DNA of 39,696 nt from UBA7332 sp051657165 (GTDB lineage Bacteria; Bacteroidota; Bacteroidia; Bacteroidales; UBA7332). The notes under the pieces are model-generated. The model was not told where the DNA came from, did no database searches, and worked only from the letters and a program-made list of their open reading frames with translations. A program made the position numbers and the translations under genes. Location: assembly GCA_051657165.1 (NCBI GenBank), contig JBOFKD010000174.1, forward strand, positions 1-39,696, written 5' to 3'. Positions within the stretch are counted from its first letter, which is position 1; every line of letters begins with the position of its first letter. Positions 1 to 7,768 of this stretch are shown here, piece after piece.

Positions 1-84
1 GCACTTTTACCACCAAATACTAAACTTGAAGTATACAGAGATATGCTCCCTGATAAATGGAAAAAAGAAGCTAAGGTTGAATGA
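1..84 (+). CDS. 3' end of an unidentified protein (partial)
   Basis: Frame 1 is open from the window edge to a TGA at 82-84 and gives 27 residues ending in ...PDKWKKEAKVE. The fragment is too short and too plain to name a family. It is taken as a real gene end because a strong intrinsic terminator begins inside its last codons, with the stop codon in the hairpin loop. The rest of the gene lies outside the window. Confidence 0.6.
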   Translation, partial: ALLPPNTKLEVYRDMLPDKWKKEAKVE

Positions 85-108
85 TTTCAATCTTAGCTTC
101 TTTTTTTT
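61..108 (+). terminator. Rho-independent terminator overlapping a gene end
   Basis: The arms 65-81 and 86-102 pair along 17 positions with a single G:T pair, around a 4-base loop at 82-85. The A-run at 61-66 can also pair with the T-run at 101-108. On the plus strand the stem is followed by eight T. The stop codon of the upstream gene sits in the loop, so the terminator is built into the coding end. Confidence 0.9.
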
Positions 109-142
109 ATACAATAGACCATCGCGGAGACGCTTACAATGA

Positions 143-256
143 ATCAGCACTGAGAGCTTCAATCAGCACACGTATCAGCACACATACTATTGACGTATAA
201 ACCTGATTATCAAATATTAGCAACAGCTTGGTGTTGATAGTGCTGATAGTGCTGAT
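143..256. repeat. Iteron-like ATCAGCAC array in inverted halves
   Basis: ATCAGCAC occurs at 143-150, 162-169 and 174-181. The complementary form GTGCTGAT occurs at 240-247 and 249-256, with a one-base variant (GTGTTGAT) at 231-238. Three forward copies therefore face three reverse copies across about 50 bases. The rest of 85-415 shows no credible gene. Arrays of short repeats like this accompany VirE-type primases in Bacteroidota, and a different array lies beside such a gene at 36487-36678, but no primase is seen here. Confidence 0.7.
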
Positions 257-415
257 TTAAAATCAAACTTTATGTGCGGTATAAGGAAAAGTAAAAAAGC
301 CAGGACTTTCTTCATGATAAAATCGATTAATTAATATATTTTTTAAAGTAATATAACATCATTCAATTGTAGCAATTATTTGTATTATGGTATTTTTGAA
401 GCTTAATATATTTTT

Positions 416-1231
416 ATGCGCAAATTTTTCCGACTCAACATAAGTTATCTGATAATTCCAATCTATTTTATTTCAGTCTTCACGGTTGGACATTTCTCTA
501 AACTACTTGCAATTACGGGCGTCAGTGCTCCGGTCTGCAACAGTTTAAAGCTATTGCTTTCGTCTCCGCTTACGTGGCTTATAGCCTATCTCTATATACG
601 CATGCAAAATCCTGAATTTTGTTATAACACAAAATTCAGAAACAAACATTACATACCTCTGTTATGTCTGGGCTCCATTGGTATACAATATGGTGTAATC
701 GCCCCGGTTGTATCGCTTATTCCGATGATACCGTCCGTCACGGCTATTATGGAGAAAGCATTTACCATAATCCCTCTTATGAGTGTTATCACGTCCTTAG
801 TCATTATTTCTCCGATATTCGAAGAATTAATATACAGGGGCTTAGTCCTTGACAGTTTGCTAAAGAAACAGAAGAGGTGGACAGCTATCACTTTATCTTC
901 ATTCATCTATGCCATCATACATATGAATCCGCATCAGTTTTTCGCTGTATTTTTGCTCGGCCTTTTTATTGGCTGGACATATAGTTACACACGAAATATA
1001 TCAGCCTGTATCCTGATTCATTTTATCGTAAACACTTCAGAAGTGTCTATCTCCTATCTAAAGAATCCGGATAACATGGCTCACGATCTGATCGCGACTT
1101 CAATAGACTGGGACTCAAGAATAACAATCGTATTTACGGCTATATCTCTTATTATTGCCTTGTTTTCTATTTACGAATTAAATACTTTCTATAAGTCTCA
1201 GTTCAGAGACCTAGAGCACAAAGCGCTTTAA
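416..1231 (+). CDS. CPBP-family intramembrane metalloprotease
   Basis: A 271-residue, very hydrophobic protein with about seven or eight membrane segments. The family's motifs are present in order: EExxxR as E136-E137-LIY-R141, a histidine at H169 in the second conserved segment (FIYAIIH), and HxxxN as H202-FIV-N206. These form the intramembrane metal site of CPBP (Abi/CAAX, type II) proteases. Substrates are unknown for most bacterial members; roles range from peptide maturation to bacteriocin immunity. No gene beside it suggests a peptide substrate. Its last 21 bases overlap the end of the convergent acyltransferase gene. The start is the first ATG, and no Shine-Dalgarno sequence is visible, which is normal for this phylum. 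Confidence 0.9.
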   Translation: MRKFFRLNISYLIIPIYFISVFTVGHFSKLLAITGVSAPVCNSLKLLLSSPLTWLIAYLYIRMQNPEFCYNTKFRNKHYIPLLCLGSIGIQYGVIAPVVSLIPMIPSVTAIMEKAFTIIPLMSVITSLVIISPIFEELIYRGLVLDSLLKKQKRWTAITLSSFIYAIIHMNPHQFFAVFLLGLFIGWTYSYTRNISACILIHFIVNTSEVSISYLKNPDNMAHDLIATSIDWDSRITIVFTAISLIIALFSIYELNTFYKSQFRDLEHKAL

Positions 1232-2344
1232 CAGAGGCATTTTAGACAAAACTGATATTACCAGAGCTGATAAAGTAAATGCAAAAACAGCAATCAAAGG
1301 GATCTGCAAATAAGCAGGTATTACAGAGAAAGGATGCAGCAGATCATAACCAATCTGGACGAGTATAAAATGACATAGATAAATGCCAAAAGAAAGGATT
1401 GCCAGTCTGCGCAACAGTGGTGTCGTTTTCATTTTGATATTACTGATCAGCAAATAAATAGCCAGCGTCATCATGAACACATTGATTCCTGAGAAATACC
1501 AGACAATTTCCAATGCTGCGTAATTTCCCGGAAAATACTTTTGTGTAATCAAAAAGCCTGCTGAAGTTATTATATATCCTGTTATATAGAGAGGTACAGA
1601 CACATATAACCGCTTTGTCCATCCCCAGTCTAAAGGGAAACGCTGTAAATAATAAGCCAGCACTAAATATCCGAGGAAACCCGAAAAATAGTAGAATGTT
1701 CCATATGGATTCCAGTCACAAACACCAAACAATCCCATATTTCCATAGTTTCCTGTATAGCCAAGGTTTGGAGCTGCTAATTGAAGATAGGGAATACACA
1801 TGCTAAATATCCAGATACCAAGAAAGACCTTTAACTCTTTCTTCGTAGCCTGAATCAGCCATGGGTTTATAACTGGCATGAACAGGTAAAGTCCCACCAG
1901 CATATAGAGATACCATAATGGTATTGTTGTATAAGAGAAATTGAATACAAATGTCCCAAGTTTTGTAAGTGTAGAGCTGAGACTATGATCTGACATTACG
2001 ATATTCGGACTTGAGGTCTCACCTCCGAAATTCAGATAAAAGAAATATAACAACGGAGAAATCAATGACCAGAATATTAAAGGAATAACAATACGTTTCA
2101 TTCTTTTCGAATAAAAGGTTGTCATATCCATTTTCACAGGTAACAGAAGCACTCCACTCATCATAACAAACAGAGGAACACAAGGCCGGAGAGCACTTCC
2201 CCAGAATGCACCTGACAGAAATTCAAATCTGTTATTATCGAATTGAGCGACAAAAGGATCAGAAGCATGAGCCGTGACTACTAAGAAGCAGGCCAAAACA
2301 CGTAAAAGATCTATCCAGCCTATATTATCTGTTGGTTTATTCAT
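1211..2344 (-). CDS. Acyltransferase family 3 membrane protein
   Basis: A 377-residue multispan membrane protein of the acyltransferase 3 type (OafA/WecH-like). It begins with the usual family opening, in which a short cytoplasmic start leads into WIDLLRVLACFLVVTAHASDPF, with the conserved histidine in TAHA, and it has about ten hydrophobic segments. Such enzymes O-acetylate or succinylate surface sugars using acyl-CoA on the cytoplasmic side. Its length matches stand-alone family members, with no extra periplasmic SGNH domain. The polysaccharide substrate cannot be told from the context, because no glycan gene cluster adjoins it. It is convergent with the CPBP protease gene and shares 21 bases with it. 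Confidence 0.9.
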   Translation of the reverse strand: MNKPTDNIGWIDLLRVLACFLVVTAHASDPFVAQFDNNRFEFLSGAFWGSALRPCVPLFVMMSGVLLLPVKMDMTTFYSKRMKRIVIPLIFWSLISPLLYFFYLNFGGETSSPNIVMSDHSLSSTLTKLGTFVFNFSYTTIPLWYLYMLVGLYLFMPVINPWLIQATKKELKVFLGIWIFSMCIPYLQLAAPNLGYTGNYGNMGLFGVCDWNPYGTFYYFSGFLGYLVLAYYLQRFPLDWGWTKRLYVSVPLYITGYIITSAGFLITQKYFPGNYAALEIVWYFSGINVFMMTLAIYLLISNIKMKTTPLLRRLAILSFGIYLCHFILVQIGYDLLHPFSVIPAYLQIPLIAVFAFTLSALVISVLSKMPLLKRFVL

Positions 2345-2464
2345 TATGTATCCGTCTTAAAGAAATTTATTTCGTAAAGTTAATTATTATATACAGACAA
2401 ATAATAAAACCAATCATCAATCCCGAATATTAACACTAATATATATTTTAAACAACTAGATAAC

Positions 2465-2496
2465 AAAAAAGACATCCCATTCGGAATGTCTTTTTT
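2465..2496 (-). terminator. Terminator of the metal-binding operon
   Basis: A hairpin with arms 2465-2478 and 2483-2496 pairs 13 of 14 positions around a 4-base loop. It is flanked by A- and T-runs, so it can work in both directions. It lies just after the stop of the HMA protein gene. Confidence 0.85.
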
Positions 2497-2505
2497 AACA
2501 AGTAT

Positions 2506-2874
2506 TTAGTGTTTGTGGTCATGACCACCACAGCATGCATCTTTCTTTGTTTTGACATCTGTCTCACAGATCTCTTTTACTTCAAAACCAATTTTTTTCA
2601 TTGCTACCACCAATTTCGCTTTATCCGTTTTATCTTTCCGGAATTCGATTTTCACGGTTTGTGCACCTAAATCAGTAGCAATATCTGTCACTCCTTTTTC
2701 GAAAGCAATATTCTTCATGATTTTATCTTCACAGTCTTTGCAATGCAAAACTGTTTCGAAAATCACTGTATCCTTTTTACTCTCTTTTTTAGGTTTACTT
2801 TGCGCATTCACATTTGCAACAGACACTAAGCAAAGGATAAACATGGTAATAATAGACAAGATTCTTGTTTTCAT
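2506..2874 (-). CDS. Exported heavy-metal-associated (HMA) domain protein
   Basis: A 122-residue protein with an N-terminal signal peptide of about 24 residues (cleavage probably after NVNA). A single HMA domain follows, roughly residues 37-105, with the metal-binding C45-KD-C48 motif. The tail CCGGHDHKH adds two cysteines and three histidines. This suggests a periplasmic metallochaperone or scavenger, most likely for copper. It lies 41 bases downstream of the TonB-dependent receptor on the same strand and is followed by a terminator, so the two probably form one transcript. The metal is inferred from motif and neighbours. Confidence 0.9.
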   Translation of the reverse strand: MKTRILSIITMFILCLVSVANVNAQSKPKKESKKDTVIFETVLHCKDCEDKIMKNIAFEKGVTDIATDLGAQTVKIEFRKDKTDKAKLVVAMKKIGFEVKEICETDVKTKKDACCGGHDHKH

Positions 2875-2915
2875 AATGCGTTATATTTATAGTGTTAGTA
2901 AATTAATCGTCTCAG

Positions 2916-5180
2916 TTATTTTTTAGAAGGCAGACTCCAGCGTACTCCTACATAAAATTTACGTCCATGAATCGGACCATAAATCATTGTTGCATCGAAG
3001 TTAGGTCCGAAAGGATCATTTGCACCGATAATCGGATTTTTTTGTTTGAAGTTCAACAAGTTTTCACCACCCGCATAAATCGACCAGGTACGGAAATATT
3101 TCGTAACCTGAGCACTCATCATCGTAAATCCTTTAAAGTCATTGTTCCATAGCGGATCAACGTCCGAAGGAAGCGGCATTCTGCCCGGACCATTGAAGTT
3201 GACAGTATAGTCAAATTGCCATTTCTTCAAAGGAGTCTGATAAGATGCTGTCACCAAAGCTCTGTAACGGCTTGTCAAAGGCTTCTCTCTCATTACTCCG
3301 TCATAGTTTGTACGCGCATCTGTCCAGCGGAAAGCTGAAGTAAGCGTGAAACCTCTGAACAAAGGATAATTAGCTTCAATCTGGAAGTTAGATGAGTAAG
3401 AGCGACCTTTCAGCGCTTCAAAATAAATTGCATGCGGATCTCTGTCCATATTCACTACAACCTGCTTATCAAAATCCGTATAGAACCATTCTCCGGTAAG
3501 CGTAAGCTCTTTCCCGAATAATGGAATATATCCTGTTAGAGTGATACCATAATTCCAGGCTTCATCCATTGGCAGATTACGGTCAATCACCAGATTGCGG
3601 ATACGGTTTGAGGCAAACAGATAGTTATTTTCAGCCAGCACATTCACTGTTCTGTACCCTTTCCCTGCGGAAGCACGCAAATGCAATTGTTCCAGAATAT
3701 TCCATTTCAGATGCAAGCGCGGCGTTACAAAGAATCCATATTCATTATGATAATCTCCTCGCAGACCGGCAAGCAAAACAAACTTATCATTCAGATTATA
3801 AGTATATTCGGCATATCCTCCGGTTACGTATTCATTTCTATGTTTACGGAAAGCTATATTAGACAGATCCTGGTTAAAGTAAGGCAGATTCGATTCCTGA
3901 CGCAAACCATCATAATTAAAGCTTAAACCTGTACTGATTTTATGCTTACGTGTAAACTCTGTTTCAAACATCAGATTTGCATAAGCATTATCCTGACGCA
4001 GGTTATAAGTATTATAATCAAAAGGTCTTTCAGCATAAGCCTCAGCACCATAATGAGATTTCTGAGAGTGAATAGATCCTGAAGCTATCAAAGCAACACT
4101 CATATTCTTCTCTTTATCTATAATATATCCATTTTTAGTAAAGATCTCACCACGTTTTGTATCGATCCCGATTTTATAAAGAGGCATATCAGCCATCTCA
4201 TTATTTCCGTGTTTTGTCTGACCATTCTCACGGCTTTCATTGATAAACTTAATTCCCACCTGACTGATAAAGTTATCTTTCTTGTAATACCAGCGGTTAA
4301 ACAAGTTCAATTGTTCCAGTTTAGGCTGATCAAGAAACCCGTCTTTATTCGCATCATGTGCAAATTTATCATTCGAGTAATGCACAAACATACCTGTACC
4401 CAGATAGTCATTCAACATTACATTTCCATCCACATTACCTTCCAGACGACCGGCATCACTCGCAAACAGATTAACAGTAAGCGGATCTGCCGTCTGAGGT
4501 TTTTTATATTCTACATTAATTTGTCCTGTAATAGCTTCATAGCCATTCTTTACGGAAGAAGTACCTTTAGACACCTGAATACTTTCCATCCACGGTGCCG
4601 GCACATAGTCAAGACCATACAGAGACGCTGCACCACGGAAGTTCGGGGCATTTTCTGTAAGCATCTGCACATATGCGCCCGATAAGCCCAACATTTTAAT
4701 TTGCTTTGCTCCGGTTGCTGCATCGCTATACGAAACATCCACGGATGCATTTGTTGAAAAGCTTTCAGAAAGGTTACAACAAGCTGCACGACATAACTCA
4801 TCATAGGTTATCTTTTCTGTCTGCAACACAGTTGTACGAGGCTTCAAAGTCGCCTTCGAACGTTCTGTTACTGTCACCTCATCTAATGCAACCGACGAAG
4901 CAAGCTGTATCTCATAATGATCTCGTTTATCTACGGTTATTGTATCACTTTTATAACCTACATAACTTACAACTAATTTATTAGTCCGTCCTGTTCTTGC
5001 TATCTTAAACTTACCGTCAAAATCTGTCACAACACCATCTGTCGTTCCAAGCCAGAATACATTGGCTGCATAAATCGGGGCTTTATCTTCATCAAGGACT
5101 ACACCGGTAATATTACGGGCATTAGGGGCAGCATTCACTGCAAAACATACAAAGAGAAGGAGATATAAAATTTTTCTCAT
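2916..5180 (-). CDS. TonB-dependent receptor, probably for metal uptake or export
   Basis: A 754-residue outer-membrane receptor. It has a signal peptide (about 1-17), a carboxypeptidase-regulatory-like domain (about 22-100, with ITGVVLDEDKAPIYAANVFWLGT and the FDGKF turn), a plug domain (about 115-230) and a 22-strand barrel ending in an aromatic-rich strand (RKFYVGVRWSLPSKK). A CC pair early in the plug (residues 128-129) is unusual and could touch metal. Receptors of this kind next to an HMA protein and a Cys-rich HYC_CC_PP protein are usually annotated as copper-related in Bacteroidota. No SusD partner is present, so it is not a glycan SusCD pair. The substrate is an inference. Confidence 0.92.
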   Translation of the reverse strand: MRKILYLLLFVCFAVNAAPNARNITGVVLDEDKAPIYAANVFWLGTTDGVVTDFDGKFKIARTGRTNKLVVSYVGYKSDTITVDKRDHYEIQLASSVALDEVTVTERSKATLKPRTTVLQTEKITYDELCRAACCNLSESFSTNASVDVSYSDAATGAKQIKMLGLSGAYVQMLTENAPNFRGAASLYGLDYVPAPWMESIQVSKGTSSVKNGYEAITGQINVEYKKPQTADPLTVNLFASDAGRLEGNVDGNVMLNDYLGTGMFVHYSNDKFAHDANKDGFLDQPKLEQLNLFNRWYYKKDNFISQVGIKFINESRENGQTKHGNNEMADMPLYKIGIDTKRGEIFTKNGYIIDKEKNMSVALIASGSIHSQKSHYGAEAYAERPFDYNTYNLRQDNAYANLMFETEFTRKHKISTGLSFNYDGLRQESNLPYFNQDLSNIAFRKHRNEYVTGGYAEYTYNLNDKFVLLAGLRGDYHNEYGFFVTPRLHLKWNILEQLHLRASAGKGYRTVNVLAENNYLFASNRIRNLVIDRNLPMDEAWNYGITLTGYIPLFGKELTLTGEWFYTDFDKQVVVNMDRDPHAIYFEALKGRSYSSNFQIEANYPLFRGFTLTSAFRWTDARTNYDGVMREKPLTSRYRALVTASYQTPLKKWQFDYTVNFNGPGRMPLPSDVDPLWNNDFKGFTMMSAQVTKYFRTWSIYAGGENLLNFKQKNPIIGANDPFGPNFDATMIYGPIHGRKFYVGVRWSLPSKK

Positions 5181-5256
5181 GATTTTCTATTCAAACATAT
5201 ACAATAAGATATCCCTGGAAACCAAACACTTCAGGCTTTCAGAGTCAATAATAAAC

Positions 5257-5278
5257 ATTCGTATGAACGCATACGAAT
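5257..5278. promoter_or_regulatory. Palindromic site upstream of the TonB receptor
   Basis: ATTCGTATG at 5257-5265 and CATACGAAT at 5270-5278 form a perfect 9-base inverted repeat around AACG. It has no T-run on either side, so it is a poor terminator. It lies about 77 bases upstream of the receptor start and 48 bases after the HYC_CC_PP-like gene. It could be an operator or an RNA hairpin between the two genes. The binding factor is unknown. Confidence 0.5.
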
Positions 5279-5325
5279 ATAGTCAACATGAAAAGAATCA
5301 TATTGACAATGCCGGATAGAAAAAT

Positions 5326-5784
5326 TTAAATAATGAGAACGGCATACATCGAGAGAAGGTGCCGTGAAGAGTAACAGAGCAAAGGCGGAGTATGCCATTG
5401 CCGGGTTTGGTAGGATGTTTCCGTATCGAATATTTCAATACAGAGTTGCTTTATCTGCTCATAAGCTATGATCAGATTAGAGTGTCTGATCAGCTCACTC
5501 TGAATATCAGATGCCTCCTTGCAGAAACAACTTTCCCCCGCTGTTGACGAAGTACAGGTTGTACAATCATCACACGGAGAAGACTGTGCTCTCAGATTCC
5601 CATGGGGAGACTTACAGCAGGATGCATGACAAGACTCACTGTTGTGATGTCCTATCGTAAACGAAAGTGATTCGTAGCAGAAATGAGAAGTCATCACATG
5701 CCATGCATTCCCTCCAACACTACCCAGAAACCAGATAGTTATGAAAGAAAAAACCAGGATAATATGTGACATTCTATTTCTCAT
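5326..5784 (-). CDS. Cys-rich exported protein, HYC_CC_PP-like
   Basis: A 152-residue protein with one N-terminal hydrophobic segment and many cysteines. It carries the spaced motifs that name the HYC_CC_PP family: SHFCYES (HxC), HASCCKSP (CC) and HTPPLL (PP). A further cluster CDDCTTCTS lies between them. Members are found in Bacteroidota beside TonB receptors and HMA proteins; their function is unknown, but metal handling is plausible. The start at M5 (5772) is likely better than M1 (5784), because the promoter box just upstream would place the transcript start at about 5783. It precedes the receptor gene on the same strand with a 145-base gap. Confidence 0.7.
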   Translation of the reverse strand: MRNRMSHIILVFSFITIWFLGSVGGNAWHVMTSHFCYESLSFTIGHHNSESCHASCCKSPHGNLRAQSSPCDDCTTCTSSTAGESCFCKEASDIQSELIRHSNLIIAYEQIKQLCIEIFDTETSYQTRQWHTPPLLCYSSRHLLSMYAVLII

Positions 5785-5789
5785 CGCTA

Positions 5790-5820
5790 CAAAAGTAAAA
5801 AATACAAATTATTTCACAAA
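5790..5820 (-). promoter_or_regulatory. Bacteroidota-type promoter of the metal module
   Basis: Read on the minus strand, TTTG (5820-5817) is followed after 19 bases by TACTTTTG (5797-5790). This fits the phylum's TTTG-N19-21-TAnnTTTG consensus exactly. It lies directly before the HYC_CC_PP-like gene. Confidence 0.7.
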
Positions 5821-5850
5821 CAAAACAATCATAAATTGAGTTTTATTGCC

Positions 5851-6384
5851 CTATTTTGACAATGCTTTAAACTCCTCATATGTCAGCCCGACTCCCTTAG
5901 CTGTAATATCCTGTATATCAACAACCCATACTTTTACATTCTGCAAAGAGGGCACAGAATACAGAAAATCTTTTCCGGGAATAAAGCGCTGCATCAGAAC
6001 ATTGAGTATATCTTTCTTCTTCTCCATACATGAGATAAAAGACACATATCCCTTTACCACCACGCTGTCAGAACGCATAGAATGACTACAGGCTACTCGC
6101 TCATGCTGAAAAACAAGTTCTGATCCATTAACGAATGTCAGAACAATACGATTACTCTTTTCGATCAGCGAAAGATGAGTTCCCTCCGGTGCCGAATGTA
6201 AGTAAAAACGCCCCTCATGATATACGAAATTCATCGGAAAGGAATAGGGGAATCCATCTTCTCCGTTGACTGCTGCAATACAATAAGTACAGGCATTTAT
6301 TATCTCGTCTATTTTCTCTCTTGATGTATACTCAATTGCTTTCATTTGATTCAGGTCTGTTTGTTTAATATTCCTCCCTGCCAC
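5851..6384 (-). CDS. Pyridoxamine 5'-phosphate oxidase family flavoprotein
   Basis: A 177-residue protein of the split-barrel FMN-binding fold (PPOX/NimA-like). The family course is visible: a first strand with TYCIAAVNGEDGFPYSFPMNFVYHEGRFYLHSAPEGTHL, in which the S-x-P-x-G-x-H segment binds FMN, then VTFVNGSELV and the strand with SDSVVVKGYVSFI. The translated start may be M14 (MKAIEYTSREKID, 6345) rather than M1, since the first 13 residues look unlike the family. Members include nitroimidazole-resistance NimA proteins and uncharacterised oxidoreductases, so the substrate is open. It lies 43 bases after the YgjP-type protease gene on the same strand, probably in one transcript. Confidence 0.85.
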   Translation of the reverse strand: MAGRNIKQTDLNQMKAIEYTSREKIDEIINACTYCIAAVNGEDGFPYSFPMNFVYHEGRFYLHSAPEGTHLSLIEKSNRIVLTFVNGSELVFQHERVACSHSMRSDSVVVKGYVSFISCMEKKKDILNVLMQRFIPGKDFLYSVPSLQNVKVWVVDIQDITAKGVGLTYEEFKALSK

Positions 6385-6427
6385 GGAAAAGCAATCCGCA
6401 AAAGCCGGGATAAATGTGTTCTATAAT

Positions 6428-7147
6428 TTAAGATTCAATATCTGTTCTAAAATTCTTAAGCTCTTTTTTTAAAGCATCTGACCGTCCACCTGCACATTTA
6501 TCCAGTAACTTCCAGAAACGCTCACTGTGATTCATTTCTACTGTATGACAAAGCTCATGCAACAGAATATAATCAATCAGATGATCAGGCAGCAGCATCA
6601 TATAAAGAGACAAGTTTATCTTCTTAGCTGAAGAACAACTCCCCCATCGTGTCCGGCTTGAATTTACAGATACTCCGTTAATTTCAAAACGATGGATTTT
6701 TGCCAATTGCTCAATTCTTACAGGCAGATAACGCTTTGCTTCAAAACGAAGCAGGCGGCAGATCGAACTGTGCAATAATTTTTGTACACTCTCCTTCGAA
6801 AAATCCGTATTCATCGGACAGCATATCTTATAGAATCCGGGAGAGTGTGTACTCAGAAAATCCGCCCGGTTCTCTGTCCCGATGATAATCTCTGTCGAAC
6901 GGGTCCGCAGTTTCTTTCCGGGCAGTATCATCGTCGTTGCTTTCTTTTCTTCACCTCTCTGCTTCATTTTCAACAACTCTTCGCTACAGTTACTAATGGC
7001 TTTCTCCAGATCCGAGGCGGAACATGACGGCGGCATTGTCGCACAAAGCTGTCCGTCTTTCATCCGGAAAGTGAAACGTTTTGCACGCGCATTCACACTC
7101 ACTATAATCTTCCCCAGTTGCTTATCTTCAAAAAGATATTTCTTCAT
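6428..7147 (-). CDS. YgjP-type (DUF45) zinc metalloprotease
   Basis: A 239-residue protein of the YgjP/DUF45 (M48-related) metallopeptidase family. The zinc site is H197-E198-LC-H201 with a third ligand probably at H207 (MNHSERFW). The preceding TRWGSCS segment (about 167-172) and the leader INLSLYMMLLPDHLIDYILLHELCH are typical. It has no signal peptide, so it is cytosolic. Function is poorly known for the family. A promoter box lies 23-30 bases upstream, and the PPOX-family gene follows. Confidence 0.9.
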   Translation of the reverse strand: MKKYLFEDKQLGKIIVSVNARAKRFTFRMKDGQLCATMPPSCSASDLEKAISNCSEELLKMKQRGEEKKATTMILPGKKLRTRSTEIIIGTENRADFLSTHSPGFYKICCPMNTDFSKESVQKLLHSSICRLLRFEAKRYLPVRIEQLAKIHRFEINGVSVNSSRTRWGSCSSAKKINLSLYMMLLPDHLIDYILLHELCHTVEMNHSERFWKLLDKCAGGRSDALKKELKNFRTDIES

Positions 7148-7169
7148 TTTAAAACTCCTATTTCTCAGA

Positions 7170-7177
7170 CAAATATA
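7170..7177 (-). promoter_or_regulatory. Promoter -7 box for the YgjP-type gene
   Basis: TATATTTG on the minus strand matches TAnnTTTG and would start transcription about 16 bases before the ATG. No clear -33 TTTG partner was found. Confidence 0.5.
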
Positions 7178-7364
7178 GTAAAAACTAAAAATCTCTCCTA
7201 ATTCTTTCAGAGTTGTCTTTCACGTATCAGAGAAAGGATGAACTATACAGAAAGCGAAAGAAGATATATATAAAGCCGGCCAATCTTACTGCAAATAAGT
7301 AATAAGATACGTATGATTAACTTTTTGCAAGGCAGGAATAAGTTGTTTTGACCGTATGAATAAT

Positions 7365-7386
7365 TAAGGACCTGTACAGGTCCTTA
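7365..7386. repeat. Perfect 22-base palindrome
   Basis: A fully self-complementary sequence centred on CCTGTACAGG. It is one of two related palindromes in the gene-free stretch 7148-7768, which otherwise holds only promoter and terminator signals. Confidence 0.85.
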
Positions 7387-7416
7387 CAAGGATATGTACA
7401 TCACCCAAAAAGGACC

Positions 7417-7444
7417 TGTACAGCTCCTTCGAAGGAGCTGTACA
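7417..7444. repeat. Perfect 28-base palindrome
   Basis: A perfectly self-complementary sequence centred on TTCGAA. It contains CTGTACA and GGAGC segments also related to the neighbouring palindrome; AGGACCTGTACAG is shared between the two. Possibly an extragenic palindromic repeat or a tandem operator. Confidence 0.85.
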
Positions 7445-7603
7445 ACCTCCAAATTAATTATACTTGCAAATGAAGTTATTTACCCTTCGGAAAAAGTTAA
7501 TCAAAGGCATAAGTCAAATTGTTTATACGTATTCCGGAGCAGATTACTCCTGATGATTCTGTGCAAAAAACTTGACGAAAGATATAAGATTCATTACGTC
7601 TTA

Positions 7604-7665
7604 AAAAAGAAAAACGGAATCGCTTTGGCTGGTATTACTACCGGCTCAAAACGATTCCGTCTTTT
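7604..7665 (-). terminator. Terminator downstream of the RluA-family gene
   Basis: ACGGAATCG at 7614-7622 pairs with CGATTCCGT at 7652-7660, with more pairing inside (GGC/GCC and TTT/AAA). On the minus strand the stem is followed by a T-rich tract (7604-7613). It lies about 110 bases after the RluA-family stop. Confidence 0.7.
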
Positions 7666-7768
7666 ATTCTATCTCTCTTGCTCCCGGCTCAATTTAAGCA
7701 TGCCTGATTGAGTTCACCCCAATTAACACTCCCGGAAGAGAGTCCAAAAGCCACAATAGCTGATTCTA

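Noticed and set aside
4209..4685. Plus-strand 158-residue frame inside the TonB receptor
   Set aside because: Antisense to a clear receptor gene; low-complexity hydrophobic content typical of a shadow frame.
7394..7711. Plus-strand 105-residue frame
   Set aside because: It starts in the palindromes and passes through the terminator at 7604-7665, with no recognisable family.
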